NCBI RefSeq assembly: GCF_963675165.1 | Contig: NC_087384.1 | Coordinates: 5,263,182-5,327,181, forward strand | Direction of reading: 5' to 3' | DNA: 64,000 nucleotides | Origin: Halichondria panicea | Lineage: Eukaryota; Porifera; Demospongiae; Suberitida; Halichondriidae | Shown here: positions 34,379-45,440 of the stretch, piece by piece | Layout: the number at the start of each line of letters is the position of its first letter | Numbering within the stretch: the first letter of the stretch is position 1 | Notes under the pieces: model-generated | Told to the model about the DNA's origin: nothing | Databases searched by the model: none | Seen by the model: the letters and a program-made list of their open reading frames with translations, nothing else | Program-made: the position numbers and the translations under genes

Positions 34379-35045
34379 TGCTAAAGTTGGAGCAATACTG
34401 GAGGGAGATTACGATCAAGGGAAACACCCAAATTAACATCTACAAGATCAGAATCTACCTCTTACTTGGAACAAAATATTCTTGGCAAAATTCTTGGTAA
34501 ACGAGATGAAATCATTGCCACATTGGGCGGCATAGATACATGGTATACCCTCAAGTAAAAAGGGCTCAACTATTATGTTTAGCACAAAAGTCAGGGTTTC
34601 ATCTAGGATAAAAAAATATTGGGGGGGGGGGGGGGGGGGGCGATTTGGCTACGCGTGCCGCAAATGTTTGGCTACGCCCACTTTTGTTGATACACATTGC
34701 ATTTGCACATCAGAGACAGTAGAGATTCTACCATGAAATCCATATGATTGCGGTTGAGTTAACCAATGTGATGATGTCATTATTCTACAACATTTGGGGG
34801 AGGGAATGTTCACCCCTGCCCACCCACCCCACTATAGATGAAACCCTGCAAGTAAATGTCCTAAGATAGCACACTTGAGACAGAGCACCAACAAGAGGCT
34901 CAATCAAGTTATTCGATTGCTGTTGCTAGCTCGATATATTATGCTGACCCCTATACCACATATCATTGTCAGCCATGCAAGTTTACGAAACAGAAGTAGT
35001 CAAACACAGCTTGTCATCAATGACTCCCGAGATAGAAAATAGCAG
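34379..35045 (+). pseudogene. Subfamily B remnant split by a MITE
   Basis: B-type segments in order: AKVGAILEG, LLLGT/KILGKRDEIIATLGGID, then, after the insertion, debris matching ETERQ...RLN, LLLA.YADP..PHIIVS and KHSLSS. Stops and indels throughout. Interrupted at 34592-34848 by a foreign element. Confidence 0.75.
34592..34848. mobile_element. MITE, 257 bp, with poly-G tract
   Basis: Ends CAGGGTTTCATCTA and its complement TAGATGAAACCCTG. It contains a 20-base G run at about 34621-34640. The termini resemble hAT elements, but a clean 8-bp target duplication is not visible. Inserted in a B pseudogene, which gives the pre-insertion context. Confidence 0.75.
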
Positions 35046-35444
35046 TTCCAGCTCAAACTGACATTGATGACTGCCTACAACAACAAAAGTATAAGCCCCG
35101 GAGGTATATACACACATACTGGGTACTATACTTATAGGTTTGAGGTTTGAGGCTGTGAGCGATTCAACTGAGGCTGCGTCAAATCGAGGGTGGTGTGCTA
35201 TAGGTCCTGAGCATTGTATACATGTATTCAGTATTAAACAGACATATTGCGCAATCACCATAACAATACTTAGTACATCACCTCAACGTTCTGCAGTATC
35301 AAGAGTAAACATAACTATGCACACAGGGACACACTGTTACACAAACATTGAAACGAGTAAATGGATTACTTAACAGTCAATATTCATATAATGTGGGGGT
35401 GTTGTCAAAAATCTGGCAATATAAGCTACACATGCACTATTGAA

Positions 35445-35472
35445 TATCCGGTGCATATTGCATGTGACTAAG
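35445..35472 (+). promoter_or_regulatory. Upstream module A (variant)
   Basis: CCGGTGCATATTGCATGTGA then CTAA, about 145 bases before ATG 35618. The spacing within the core differs from the consensus. Confidence 0.4.
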
Positions 35473-35617
35473 GACTCAAGGTAAACTAAGCTATATTACA
35501 GCAAAGTACAAATAGGAAAGCATCAGCAACTGCTTGCATCAAGTTCACAGGAAAAATCCTATATTCTGTACTACCAAAAAAGAACATTATAAGAACGCCT
35601 ACAACAACGTGAAGGAA

Positions 35618-36493
35618 ATGGCATCACCTCCAAACGGCATGGCACCTCCAAACCTACCTGATCCAGTTACAGCTGAACAAATTGGAGAAATTCTCCAGAA
35701 AGAATATGGTGAAAAAGAAGATCGCAATACTCCAATCAATTATTTCATAATACTGTTAGGCAAACAGATTTCAGGCAAACTGAAGGAGGGAAAGAGAGAA
35801 GGGGAATTTTTTGCAAGCATTGAGCCATTAAAACTTAACGTTTGGAGGCCAATTCGTGATGGCTGGGGTGCACGAAAAATGCTTTTCTTCAAATTCAATC
35901 ATACATTCAACAATGAGCGTGAGCGAGAAAATGACATTAACGTGAGGGTTCGCGAACCATTGAAGAAGGAGTACGAGGTCATAGACATAGACGCTCAAAT
36001 CATATTCAGCCGAGCTTGCTTGTACTACGAGCCAAGTTCGTGCCAGGATCAACCGGGTCAACCGAATCAACCGGATCAACCAAATCAGCCGGATCAACTG
36101 CTACCTCACATAACCACCAATGAAATTGGAAAAATTCTGAAAAGCGAATACTCAACAGGAGATGTTTCGATTGACTACTTTTATCTCATTATTCAAGTGG
36201 AAGAAGGTAATAAGTCCAAGCACGTGCCTGAGGTGAAAAAAAAAGCATCTTCAATCCTAAATCGTCTGCCAGGAGAGTGGAGATTTCTTGATGAAGAGGA
36301 CTGGCCAGGAGTTTACTTTGGATATTACCCCAAGACGTCACTGCCCATGACTGAAAGAGAAAGGGAGATGAGTTTAAACAAAGAAGTCAGACAGCCCCTC
36401 ATTAATGAATTAGAATCGGAGCTCAAGAAACTCGAGCTCAAGGCTAATGTTCACATTATACTTACACGTGCCTGTGAGTACAACAAAAAATAG
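35618..36493 (+). CDS. Subfamily D two-half-domain protein, 291 aa
   Basis: The only intact D gene. ATG 35618 (GAAATGG) is chosen. The frame extends upstream only to a TTG, and a second ATG seven codons on is weaker. Half one has TAEQIGEILQKEYGEKEDRN, TPINYFIILLGKQISGKL, DGWGARKMLFFKFNH, NERERENDINVRVREPL and IIFSRACLYYEPS. A linker of about 20 residues made of repeated QPN/QPD units follows. Half two has ITTNEIGKILKSEYSTG, SIDYFYLIIQVEEGN, LPGEWRFLDEEDWPGVYFGY, TEREREMSLNKEVRQPLI and HIILTRACEYNKK. The low-complexity linker separates the halves, which supports two independently folding units. Soluble by inspection. Function unknown. Confidence 0.87.
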   Translation: MASPPNGMAPPNLPDPVTAEQIGEILQKEYGEKEDRNTPINYFIILLGKQISGKLKEGKREGEFFASIEPLKLNVWRPIRDGWGARKMLFFKFNHTFNNERERENDINVRVREPLKKEYEVIDIDAQIIFSRACLYYEPSSCQDQPGQPNQPDQPNQPDQLLPHITTNEIGKILKSEYSTGDVSIDYFYLIIQVEEGNKSKHVPEVKKKASSILNRLPGEWRFLDEEDWPGVYFGYYPKTSLPMTEREREMSLNKEVRQPLINELESELKKLELKANVHIILTRACEYNKK

Positions 36494-37053
36494 TCCACTA
36501 TTAATTTATTAGTGCTTTATGTATAGTGAACTGGTTCAATTAACGTTTATCGCTAGCAGAGCTATAATTATAGTTGTATATAGTAGAGCACTATAACGTG
36601 ATTATTTGTATTACAAGTACATGTACAGCTTGATATTGATATACGATTGGCATAAAGTACGTGCTAAGATGTATTATATGCATACAAACACAGTGTGCAT
36701 TATTGCTAATAATGTTGCATGCTCAGAACAAGCATTTCAGTATTACATTACATTCAACGTATGGCTTATATTTATGAGCCACTTAAATGCATGGTCATGA
36801 ATATTGATTATTTAAAATTTGAATCCGTGAATGAGTCGGCAGGAAGTCTAGTGCTAGTGTTGTGAATAAAGTAAACACTCATGCAGAGTGACTGTACAAT
36901 AAACAACAAACATAAGCTGCTCCATAATGTTTCACAGTATACCGTATATATGGCAGGTTATTTTTCGTATGGTGGAAATTTCGTATAAATTATTTCGTAT
37001 TGAAGAGCATCATACAACAAGTTATAGTTGTGACACATGCACAGTGCCACATG

Positions 37054-37122
37054 GGATATATTGGCTCAGTAGTGACTTAGGCCTGGCCTCGAGGGCAAAG
37101 GCACTACTGAGCCAATATATCC
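37054..37122. other. Hairpin with 21-bp perfect stem
   Basis: GGATATATTGGCTCAGTAGT and its complement face each other across a 27-base loop that contains CTCGAGGGCAAAGG. The loop resembles that of the hairpin at 38424-38499. It could be a small MITE or a hairpin RNA. Confidence 0.6.
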
Positions 37123-37467
37123 AATGTGCGCACGAGTGAGCTGTGTAACAACTGATTTATTGCATTCCTTGTGCATTCCTTTCGTGTACACATCACTCCT
37201 TTTATAGGACAACTAGTTTCAACTACTTGTGGTGGCTATGGAATGCTCCAGACGCATGAAAAACGTTTTCTGCCTACCACTGAATCTGTTTAACAGTGTT
37301 ATACTATAAAAGGGACCGTTTCAGGTTACTGGGTGGAGAGTGGGCTTTAGGTAACTTCAGCCATACTATGCCAGTATCTAGATAGTGGCACAGTTCAAGG
37401 CTTGACCTGTGCCATATGGCAGATATTGGCACAGTGTTTCCTTTGATCTGCCCACTCAAAATGCAAC
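37115..37467 (+). repeat. Dispersed repeat R3 (about 355 bp)
   Basis: A near-identical copy lies at 62227-62582, starting ATATATCCAATGTGCGCACG and ending CCACTCAAAATGCAACAA. No coding content is recognised. Confidence 0.85.
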
Positions 37468-37479
37468 AATTAAAACTAC

Positions 37480-37611
37480 GGGAAGGTACCCTGCAATACC
37501 TCTCATTCAAAGCTAAGCTTGAACGTAAGAAGCTTCACGACAGTCTTGGCCTGGAGAGCTAAAAGTTCAGATCATAATCACACGAGCTTGCAAACGTACA
37601 CCAATGAAATG
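37480..37611 (+). pseudogene. Subfamily A C-terminal fragment
   Basis: Matches the last 45 codons of the 2268 gene: IPLIQS-like, KAKLERKKLHDSLGLE, then a short insertion with an in-frame stop, KVQIIITRACKRTPMK and TGA. It immediately follows repeat R3, so the fragment is bounded by repeat sequence. Confidence 0.75.
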
Positions 37612-38423
37612 AAAATAGGGTATAGATAGCATGACTGCGACAAACGTGCATTCACGTGTTTGTATTTTGACAGTTTAATTGTGGTGCATTTGAGTGGTGA
37701 AACTATCACTCAAACACATTGCATACAAAGCTCAATGTACTGTATGCAAAAGTACTAAGTACTTTTATCTATGCACACAGGGATAAAACAATAGCATATA
37801 ATACTAAAGTGTGTGTGTTGCCTAAAAGTCAAGGAAATTTAACTATAATTAAGCAAGTGTATAAATGTACAAGGTACACAGCTAGTTAACGGGTGACACC
37901 TCGGAATTGTGGCCAAATATTTGCTTATCCACTTAGATGGTCACGAATTATTGGGAATTTGAAATTTGAAATTTGAATGCTTGAAGGAGTCGGCAGGAAG
38001 TCTAGTGCTAGTGTTGTGAATACAATAAACAACACACAATAAGCTGTAACTACCTTGATGTATTACAGTTTACTTAACACTGTCAGGACACCTGGGGGAG
38101 TGTGTATTGAATAGCTATATCATCAGTATGTATATTTAGATCCCACTTGTGTGTGTTTAGCAGGGAATTATGAGCCATAATCTCATAGTTTCCCAGGGAA
38201 TTATAAGCTTGAGGATATAAAGTACAAGTACAATTTTTGAATGTACAAAAATGATAATTTCTGCATGATAATTAGCTATGGCTATTCAGTTTTTTCACTA
38301 CCAGTTTCTATAGTGTTTGCTGGGTTGATGGTAGGGATCACCAGTATCTTTTCTTGTCTCTACGAGGAACACTAAGAGCCAATGATTTTAACAGTTCTGG
38401 GTCCATTGTCACAAGCATAATTC

Positions 38424-38499
38424 GGTATCTATGGTTATAGTGTCCCTCATCCCTCGGGCAAAGCCCTCGTGATATGGGACACTATAACACATAGATACC
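38424..38499. other. Hairpin with 23-bp stem
   Basis: GGTATCTATGGTTATAGTGT and a complement with a single bulge enclose CCTCGGGCAAAGCCCTCG. The shape suggests a small foldback MITE or an RNA hairpin. Confidence 0.6.
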
Positions 38500-38974
38500 T
38501 CATGCCCATGTACTATCTATAACATAGTATACCGGTATACACATGCAGTGAGTGACACTGTAAATTGAATACGTCTATAGCAACAGACATGTTGTGTGAG
38601 CAATGAAACAATAGAAGGTGTAATGTGCAATAAGTTCATGTCTACAAACATGAGGAAGTATGTAGGAACTATATATTACTTGTGCATGTACATGGCCACA
38701 ACACATGTTACATATACATGTATATACGTATATATCCGTGGAGCAATTTGGCAGTGACATATACTGCACACCTGCATGTTTACTAAACACGCAGAAGCCC
38801 TGTGGTGTGAAGCCTATGCATGGTAATGACAAAAGGCCAGCCCGATAAAACAATACTTGGCAACTATATATTACTACAAAGGAGTTCTACTTTAAATCCA
38901 CAATAATGCACATGTAACTATTGTCGCCAAAAGTCAAGAACAGGAAGTAAACTGTGCAATTCGATTGGGAAATT

Positions 38975-39148
38975 AGAAGGGGAAAATATACTCGACGGGG
39001 AAGTACGAATGCCTCTTATTGAAAGATTGGGAGCTAATATTAAGTGCATGAAGAAATGAAACTTACTCATTACTGAAGCCAAAAGTTCAGGTCATAATAA
39101 CACGAGCTTGCAAATACACAGAAGAAAGAATGGAAACAACATCCTAAA
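38975..39148 (+). pseudogene. Subfamily A C-terminal fragment
   Basis: GENILDGEVRMPLIERLGA is readable, then a disturbed stretch (EEMK, stop), and AKSSGHNNTSLQIHR-like out-of-frame remains of VQVIITRACKYT. It matches the 4518 group. Broken by indels. Confidence 0.7.
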
Positions 39149-39739
39149 CAAATCGATGTTTGTAGACCTGTATTATATAGGTAGTTAGTGAGTAGATGTA
39201 TATGCTGTGTGACAAGAACGTGTTTATACTATATTAAAGTGTTTTATGGTGTTTATAGTTTGTGATTTTGCATTCATCAACATAAAGAACTATATAAATT
39301 ATTGTTAATATTATTAACATGACCCTTTATATATAGGTAGCACACACTATATGCGTTTACACAAATGGACATAAAGAGAGACATATACACTTTAACGATG
39401 ACCGTAAACACAAAGAAGAGATAAATCTTAAATGACGGATTTGCAAGGACAAGATATACGGACATCCAGATAGTATATATATAGTGGGAAATTTTTGCTA
39501 TTTGATTCCAAAGCCCTCAGCAGAAATGTCGTGATGCCAGGAAACCACACCCACCAATAGCTTGCACATGAAATACCGGTGCGTGTGAGTTTTTATTCCA
39601 GTTTTAATTTTCGCGTTAACTGCTTTGTCTAGAAATTTTGCATGCCATGAAAAAACAATTATAGACGAAATTAGGTAGAATATGTATTAGTTATTGCGTG
39701 AGCACGAGTAGTATGGCCCTCGACCACTAATTACAACCG

Positions 39740-40277
39740 TATTACTAGAATGTTTTGCGAGCATCAAACATTTGAGAATTTTGCGAGGGTTGATCAATTC
39801 ATAACAATAAAATCCGCAAAACCTAAATTATTACTAGTAAATACACACGATCCTTGCCAGAACGCAATAGTTAGATTGCAAAGGGTCAAATTTTCTGCTG
39901 ATTTGGCTCATTCGCAAAGGTTTTTCACCCGCAAAATATTCTAGTAATACGGTATACTGAGCCAATATCTGGCATATTGCATGAGTGATTATGCAATAAT
40001 AACTGATTTGTTACGTGGGAGAAGCACATAGTTATAATGAGATTCATGCATTCTGCATTCCTTATTTTGACACCACAAAGTAATTTTCGTGGGGCAAAAT
40101 TCGTGGTTTTCGTGGTTGAAGGTCTGACCATGAATATTTACCCACAAATGAAGCGACCTTGCCTACCTTTACCTGCAGTGCAAACTCCAACCACGAAAAT
40201 ATTACCCACGAAATGTCTCAAGATTTCTGAACCACGTGCACGAATATTTTGTCCCCCGAAAATTACCCGCTATACGG
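39740..40277. mobile_element. Two MITE-like units with CGTGGTTTTCGTGG blocks
   Basis: At 40079-40277, inverted ends TAATTTTCGTGGGGCAAAAT and TTTTGTCCCCCGAAAATTAC, with internal ACCACGAATATT-type blocks. At 39740-39955, a pair ATTACTAGAATGTTTTGCGA and CGCAAAATATTCTAGTAATA. Neither encodes a protein. Confidence 0.7.
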
Positions 40278-41608
40278 TATGTATAATTATGATTATACAT
40301 GTGTATACAGCTTGAAAAGTAGATTTTATATATATGCACACAGGGATATGCTGTTGTTACACAAATATTGTATACATAAGATTTGCTCAATAAAAAGTAC
40401 TCGTAAGCACTATATTATCTATGCACGCACGGATACACTGTTACACAACCATTTCAAATATGCCATCACTAAAATTATGCTTACTGCATGTATATGTGTG
40501 TGTGCAGTTTTCAGTGTGTGTGTGTGTGTGTGTGTGTCGTCAAAAGTCTAGGAACTAATTAGCAAATGAATACAAGGTACACGGGTCATTCAACACTTAA
40601 TGGGTGACACCTTAGAATTGTGGCCAAATATTCGCTTATTCACTTATATAGATAGTCATAATTGGGTATTTGAAAATTAAATGAGTCAGCAGAAAGTCTG
40701 TAGTCATGCAGTATTGTGAATAAAGCAAACTGTTCCAGAATGGACAGCCAACTTCACTTCTCAGAATAATTATGAATTTGGACTGGAGTTAATATAGAGT
40801 GTAATATAGAGTGTGAGTTGACATAACTGGTGTGGCCAAATATTTGCTTATCCACTTATATAGGTGATCATGAGTACTGGGCATTTGAACTTTGAAATTT
40901 GAATGTTTGAATGAGTCGGCAGGAAGTCTAGTGCTAGTGTTGTGAATAAAGTAAACACTCATGCAGAGTTACGTATACTGTACAATAAACAACAAACACT
41001 GAGCTGTTATTCCTTATAATGTATTACAGTTTACTTAACACTGTCAGGACACCTAGGGGAGTGTGTATAAAGACTGAATATAGCTATATCATCAGCATAG
41101 TACCAGTATAGTACACAGTGAGTGACACTGTAAAGGACAAAATTATCATTGGCACCAGTAAACATGTTTAGTAAACATGTTTAGAGTGATCAGTAGCTCT
41201 CTCGTTCAGAATTTTCACTTAGCTAGATCATTAGTCAATACACACAATACGTACATTGTGTATTGAATATGTGTATATACAAAGTGTGAGCGATAAAACA
41301 ATAGATGTACAAACACAAGGAACTATATGACTTTGTAGGAACTGACTTATACCTGCATGTATATACATGGCCACAAATACATGCTACTATAGATGTACAT
41401 ATTCGTTGAGCAAGGTAGTGACTTATACTGTACACCTGTTTACTAAGCAGAAACCCTGCATGTTATGTGAAGCCCATAGGGTAATAGCAAAAGGCTATAT
41501 GTAGCTTGATAGTTGTATCAAGAGCATTACTTGGTAAATATAATTATATGTACTATCAAGGACATTTATAACAGTTATGAATACGATTAGTGAATACAAA
41601 TCATGGAG

Positions 41609-41689
41609 TTTCAGGCCCAGGGCATACCTCTGCCAGAGAAACTTGTTAGTATTGTGTTCACACGTGCTTGCACATACACAAATATGTAA
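41609..41689 (+). pseudogene. Subfamily B C-terminal fragment
   Basis: The last 27 codons of the 20129 gene: FQAQGIPLPEKLVSIVFTRA then CTYTNM and TAA. The match is essentially exact, so this is a recent partial duplication in otherwise unrelated sequence. Confidence 0.85.
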
Positions 41690-41708
41690 ATTGCACTATA
41701 TCAGTATA

Positions 41709-42111
41709 TGTGACAGGCTCTGGGAAAACAGACCAATTGGCGCAAGCTATAATTTTTGCGATCTATATACCAGATGATAGAGCAAAGAATTGCCTACCAT
41801 TGATATGGTTAGTTTGCATATACCTCGTTCTATGCCTGAGTTATGCGCGTTGGAAACTCGAAGTTGTAAAACTGCAGTATTGAGAAACGCCCACTCAAAG
41901 AGTGCTAAATTGGGAAAAGTAAGGTAATGGTGGCAGCTTAGACGAAGCACTTTGGTGGAAAGAAATTTTGCAGAGAGATAGTAGAAAGACTGTAAATAAC
42001 TATAAGCCAATAAAAAAATTATGAGATTATACACTGTATAGTCTATAAATCTGGCTATTGCTCAATACCAATATCTGCTCCAATTGGTCTGTTTTCCCAG
42101 AGCCTGTCACA
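41709..42111. mobile_element. MITE, 403 bp, with about 33-bp ends
   Basis: Ends TGTGACAGGCTCTGGGAAAA, continuing ACAGACCAATTGG, are mirrored at the right side. Flanking TA on both sides suggests a TA-targeting element. No open frame of substance. Confidence 0.8.
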
Positions 42112-42669
42112 TATATGTACAGGCGAGGAATTAAAAAACACTTACAATAGTACATACGTACATATATCAAGCTAGTTCAGCACTGTGTGACAAAAATTAT
42201 TATTTTCGTATCAATTGTTAGATGTATATAGCAATTAAGGTTAGGGTATTGTGGTCACTCATGAATATTCATTAAAAGTGTGTGTGTGTGTGTGTCGCCT
42301 AAAGTCTAGGAAATTTAAGCATGTGTATAAATGTACAAGGTACACGGCTCATTAACGGGTGACACCTCAGAATTGTGGCCAAATATTTGCTTATCCACTT
42401 AGGTGGTCATGGGAATTTGAATGATTGTTAACGAGTCGGCAGGAAGTCTAGTGCTAGTGTTGTGAATAAACACTCATGCAGAGTGACAGTGTAATAAACA
42501 ACAAACGATAAGTATTACAGTTTACTTAACACTGTCAGGACACCTATAGGGGAGTGTGTATAAATAATTATATCATCTACCTGGTATTCGTGCCAGTATC
42601 ATAATATTGAACATGTACCTAAAACAGTTGTAACTATACATGCACTGTACTACGTGTATATATACAGCA

Positions 42670-43957
42670 GCCCAGAGTACAGCTAATCTAAGATTATAGA
42701 CCAAGTGTGTTCATAAAACCAAAAGGACTGTTCAATACCTACATAATTTACATACTGTAAAGAATTCCAGAGTGCGCAATTTAAGTGTAAGACAATGTCA
42801 ATTTTGAACGTGCATCTCTCACATACATGCATGTATAGTAATTATGCATGACTCAAATCTGTGAGTATTTGTATAGTGAATGCAGCTGTGCTTTCAACTA
42901 CACGTGTACAGTAAACTGACCTCCACTGATTGAGAGTGTGATGGACTGGAGTTGAGAGCTCTGACTACCAACACAGACTCTGAGGAGGGCTCAAGCTGCA
43001 TGTGCATGAGTGTGTGTGTGGGAGTGCATGGTATACCGGTAATAGGAAGTAGAAGGACCACAAAACACTAATGGTTTGATAATTAAAGAACCATGGTGGT
43101 TAGACAAACCTCGTCCTCGAAGTTGCTGTGTGGTTTCGTGGTTGAAACTCTGCATGACCACGAATATTTTACCTAATGCATGGTGTTCACGTTATGTGGT
43201 TCTTTGCTTGCATTCCAAGTACACACTGGTATCGTGCAGCTGTTGCTTGGTGACTGTTTCTAGAGAACCCCAACATCTGCAAATGAGTGTGCATAATTAT
43301 ACAGTAGAGGCCAAATTAAAGTTTCTGTTTCGTTTGTGTAGTACTCTGCGTTTGTTTTGATTCTGTTGCACGCAGGCAAAACAATTGTTTGGTGCATGTG
43401 CAATCAAGCTTGCAATGCGTTGGCTTACATAAACCACTAATTGGATTCGTAGTAATTAAGGCAATTGCTACATGCTGTGAGTGTAAATAATGTACCGTAC
43501 TTATTCGATTAAAAAATAATTACAAAGCCAGAGGTCGTTTCTTTTGGAGGTTGAAGTCTTGCGGTGTCACACATTTAGAGGGTCGCATCTAATTGGAAGG
43601 TACTCTACTATCCTCGATGACAGGCCGCTTAACACCTGGTCCAACAAGAGCTATAGAGCAAGTCAGGTGTTATAAGCTCAGCAAAGCAAGAGCAGCCATA
43701 ACTTTTTCTACAGTTATTCAGTCTATATAGTAACGTAAGCAGAAACCTTAGGAATGTCACATAAATGATGACGCGTGGCCAACCTCCTCTGGTACAAACA
43801 TGTGCACCTCATTTCTCCATCCCCAATACAGATATAGACCACACCCACCTGTACGTCCATGGTTTTGTCGAGCGCCAGATTCCTCCTTTCAGTATCATAA
43901 CTTTTTTTTAGCTCCACTCTATCATATTTCTTGTCCTCGACACTTTCCACAGACTGT
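42670..43957 (-). pseudogene. Composite block of exon copies from two genes
   Basis: 42670-43000 duplicates the right edge of the window (about 63720-64000). It includes an exon-like end reading ALNSSPSHSQSVE before a GTCAG donor. 43080-43650 matches sequence 3' of the HAUS8-like gene (9790-10250, 23910-24360). 43845-43957 is a copy of HAUS8 exon 7 (RNLALDKTMDVQ) with a one-base deletion, cut by the MITE at 43959. No continuous gene. Confidence 0.65.
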
Positions 43958-43958
43958 A

Positions 43959-44168
43959 TACCGTATAGCGGGTAAGTTTCGTGGGGGAAAAAATTCGTTC
44001 AACTCAAGAAAAGGTGGTTTTCGTGAGTAAACATTTCGTTTAGTCTCGTGGCTGCACGGCATTCCTACGTTCCGATAAGCCACGCCTATGTTAAAATTTC
44101 ATGGAGGTCAGCCTGCCCATGAAAATAACGAATATTTTACCCCACGAAAATTAACCCGCTATACGGTA
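43959..44168. mobile_element. MITE with TACCGTATAGCGGG ends
   Basis: TACCGTATAGCGGGTAA and TTAACCCGCTATACGGTA bound the element. Inserted into the HAUS8 exon 7 copy. A second related unit with one end missing follows at 44197-44358, and a diverged one lies at 44928-45112. Confidence 0.8.
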
Positions 44169-44384
44169 ATTATATAGCTATAGCATTTTCAGTGTATACC
44201 GTGTAGCTGGTAATTTTCGTAGGGCAAAATAATCTTGGTTTTCGTGGTTGAAACTCTGACCACGAATATTTTCCCTACGAATGAAGGGACCTTGCCTAGC
44301 AGCAACTACGAAAATATTATCCACGAAGTGACTATAGATATTGCTCAACCACGAATGATTCATAGCTATTCTAAGATTTTTTGG

Positions 44385-44665
44385 AAAAAAAATGGCAACA
44401 ACATAAATGTGTACAGTGAAGCTTTAGAAGAGTTCAAAACACTACCGGAAGACCGGGAGATTGGAAATCAGTTGAACCTCGAACAACATGGCCAGGAAAA
44501 TTTTTTTGATTTTTTCCAAAGGGAATGCAACCAATGTCAGAACGAGAGAGAGAGAAGGTACTCACACAGGGAAGTACGAATGCTTCTTATTGAAAGATTG
44601 AAAGCTAAATGTTACTCTGAGCGGTGGCTAAAAAAAATTACATGAGCTTGCAAATACATCCAACA
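44385..44665 (+). pseudogene. Subfamily A second-half fragment
   Basis: NINVYSEALEEFKTLP, a local duplication around GGAGATTGG that shifts frame, then QHGQENFF-like remains of WPGKFF, NERERRYSHREVRMLLIERL, and a terminal out-of-frame TRACKY. It matches the 607 copy best. Truncated at its 5' end by MITE sequence and at its 3' end by a palindrome. Confidence 0.75.
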
Positions 44666-44680
44666 CTTAATTCAATGTTT

Positions 44681-44850
44681 CACAGTAAAAACAGATTCGT
44701 TATAATAACATAAAACATCTCAAATAAAATGCATCATTTGAAATTTAATGTAGAAATGACAGAAATTTATGTCATTTCTACATTAAATTTCAAATGATGC
44801 ATTTTATTTGAGATGTTTTATGTTATTATAACGAATCTGTTTTTACTGTG
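44681..44850. repeat. 170-bp near-perfect palindrome
   Basis: Both halves are exact reverse complements except one pair near the centre (44762/44769). Ends CACAGTAAAAACAG and CTGTTTTTACTGTG. It could be a foldback MITE or a snapback artefact. Confidence 0.9.
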
Positions 44851-45266
44851 TTGTACATACAATTATGTATGTAAGTGCATGGCAGTTAATGACTGATTGT
44901 TTTCAAAATACATTCATAATGCTATACTGTATAACGGGTATATTTCGAGGGACTTTCGCAGAAAAAACTTTTCGAGCCTTTCTGCAGCATGCATGCATAC
45001 ATGCCAGTGATAATAATATTCGTGGGTATAATTGTTTGTGGTACATGCTTAATTAATCAGCAAAAACCACAAACGTTTATACGCTCAAAATATAGCCTAT
45101 ATATATATACGGTACGTACATGTTACATGTATTTCTGACCAATTAGACTTGATAATTGCATCATATGCAACTATACATGTATTGTGTGTGCAAAAGTCTA
45201 GAACAATAACAAATGTAATTATGGCAATGTCTATATATATATATAGTGTAAGTATAACAGGTCACG

Positions 45267-45293
45267 CACGTGATGGTTTTGCCATAAAAGTAA
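45267..45293 (+). promoter_or_regulatory. Upstream module B
   Basis: CACGTGATGGTTTTGCCATA followed by AAAGTAACTGCTGAC, about 150 bases before ATG 45441. Note that this A-type gene uses module B, whereas most A genes have module A. Confidence 0.5.
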
Positions 45294-45440
45294 CTGCTGA
45301 CTCACTAAAGTAACTTAATTATTACAGAACTAAAAAGAGTTTAATTTACTAAGTCTTCATTAAACACGATGATAATAGCTTAGCTATAAAGCAGTTGAGT
45401 CTATGCATGCAGGGTCAAATCTATCGATATAACGAAATAA

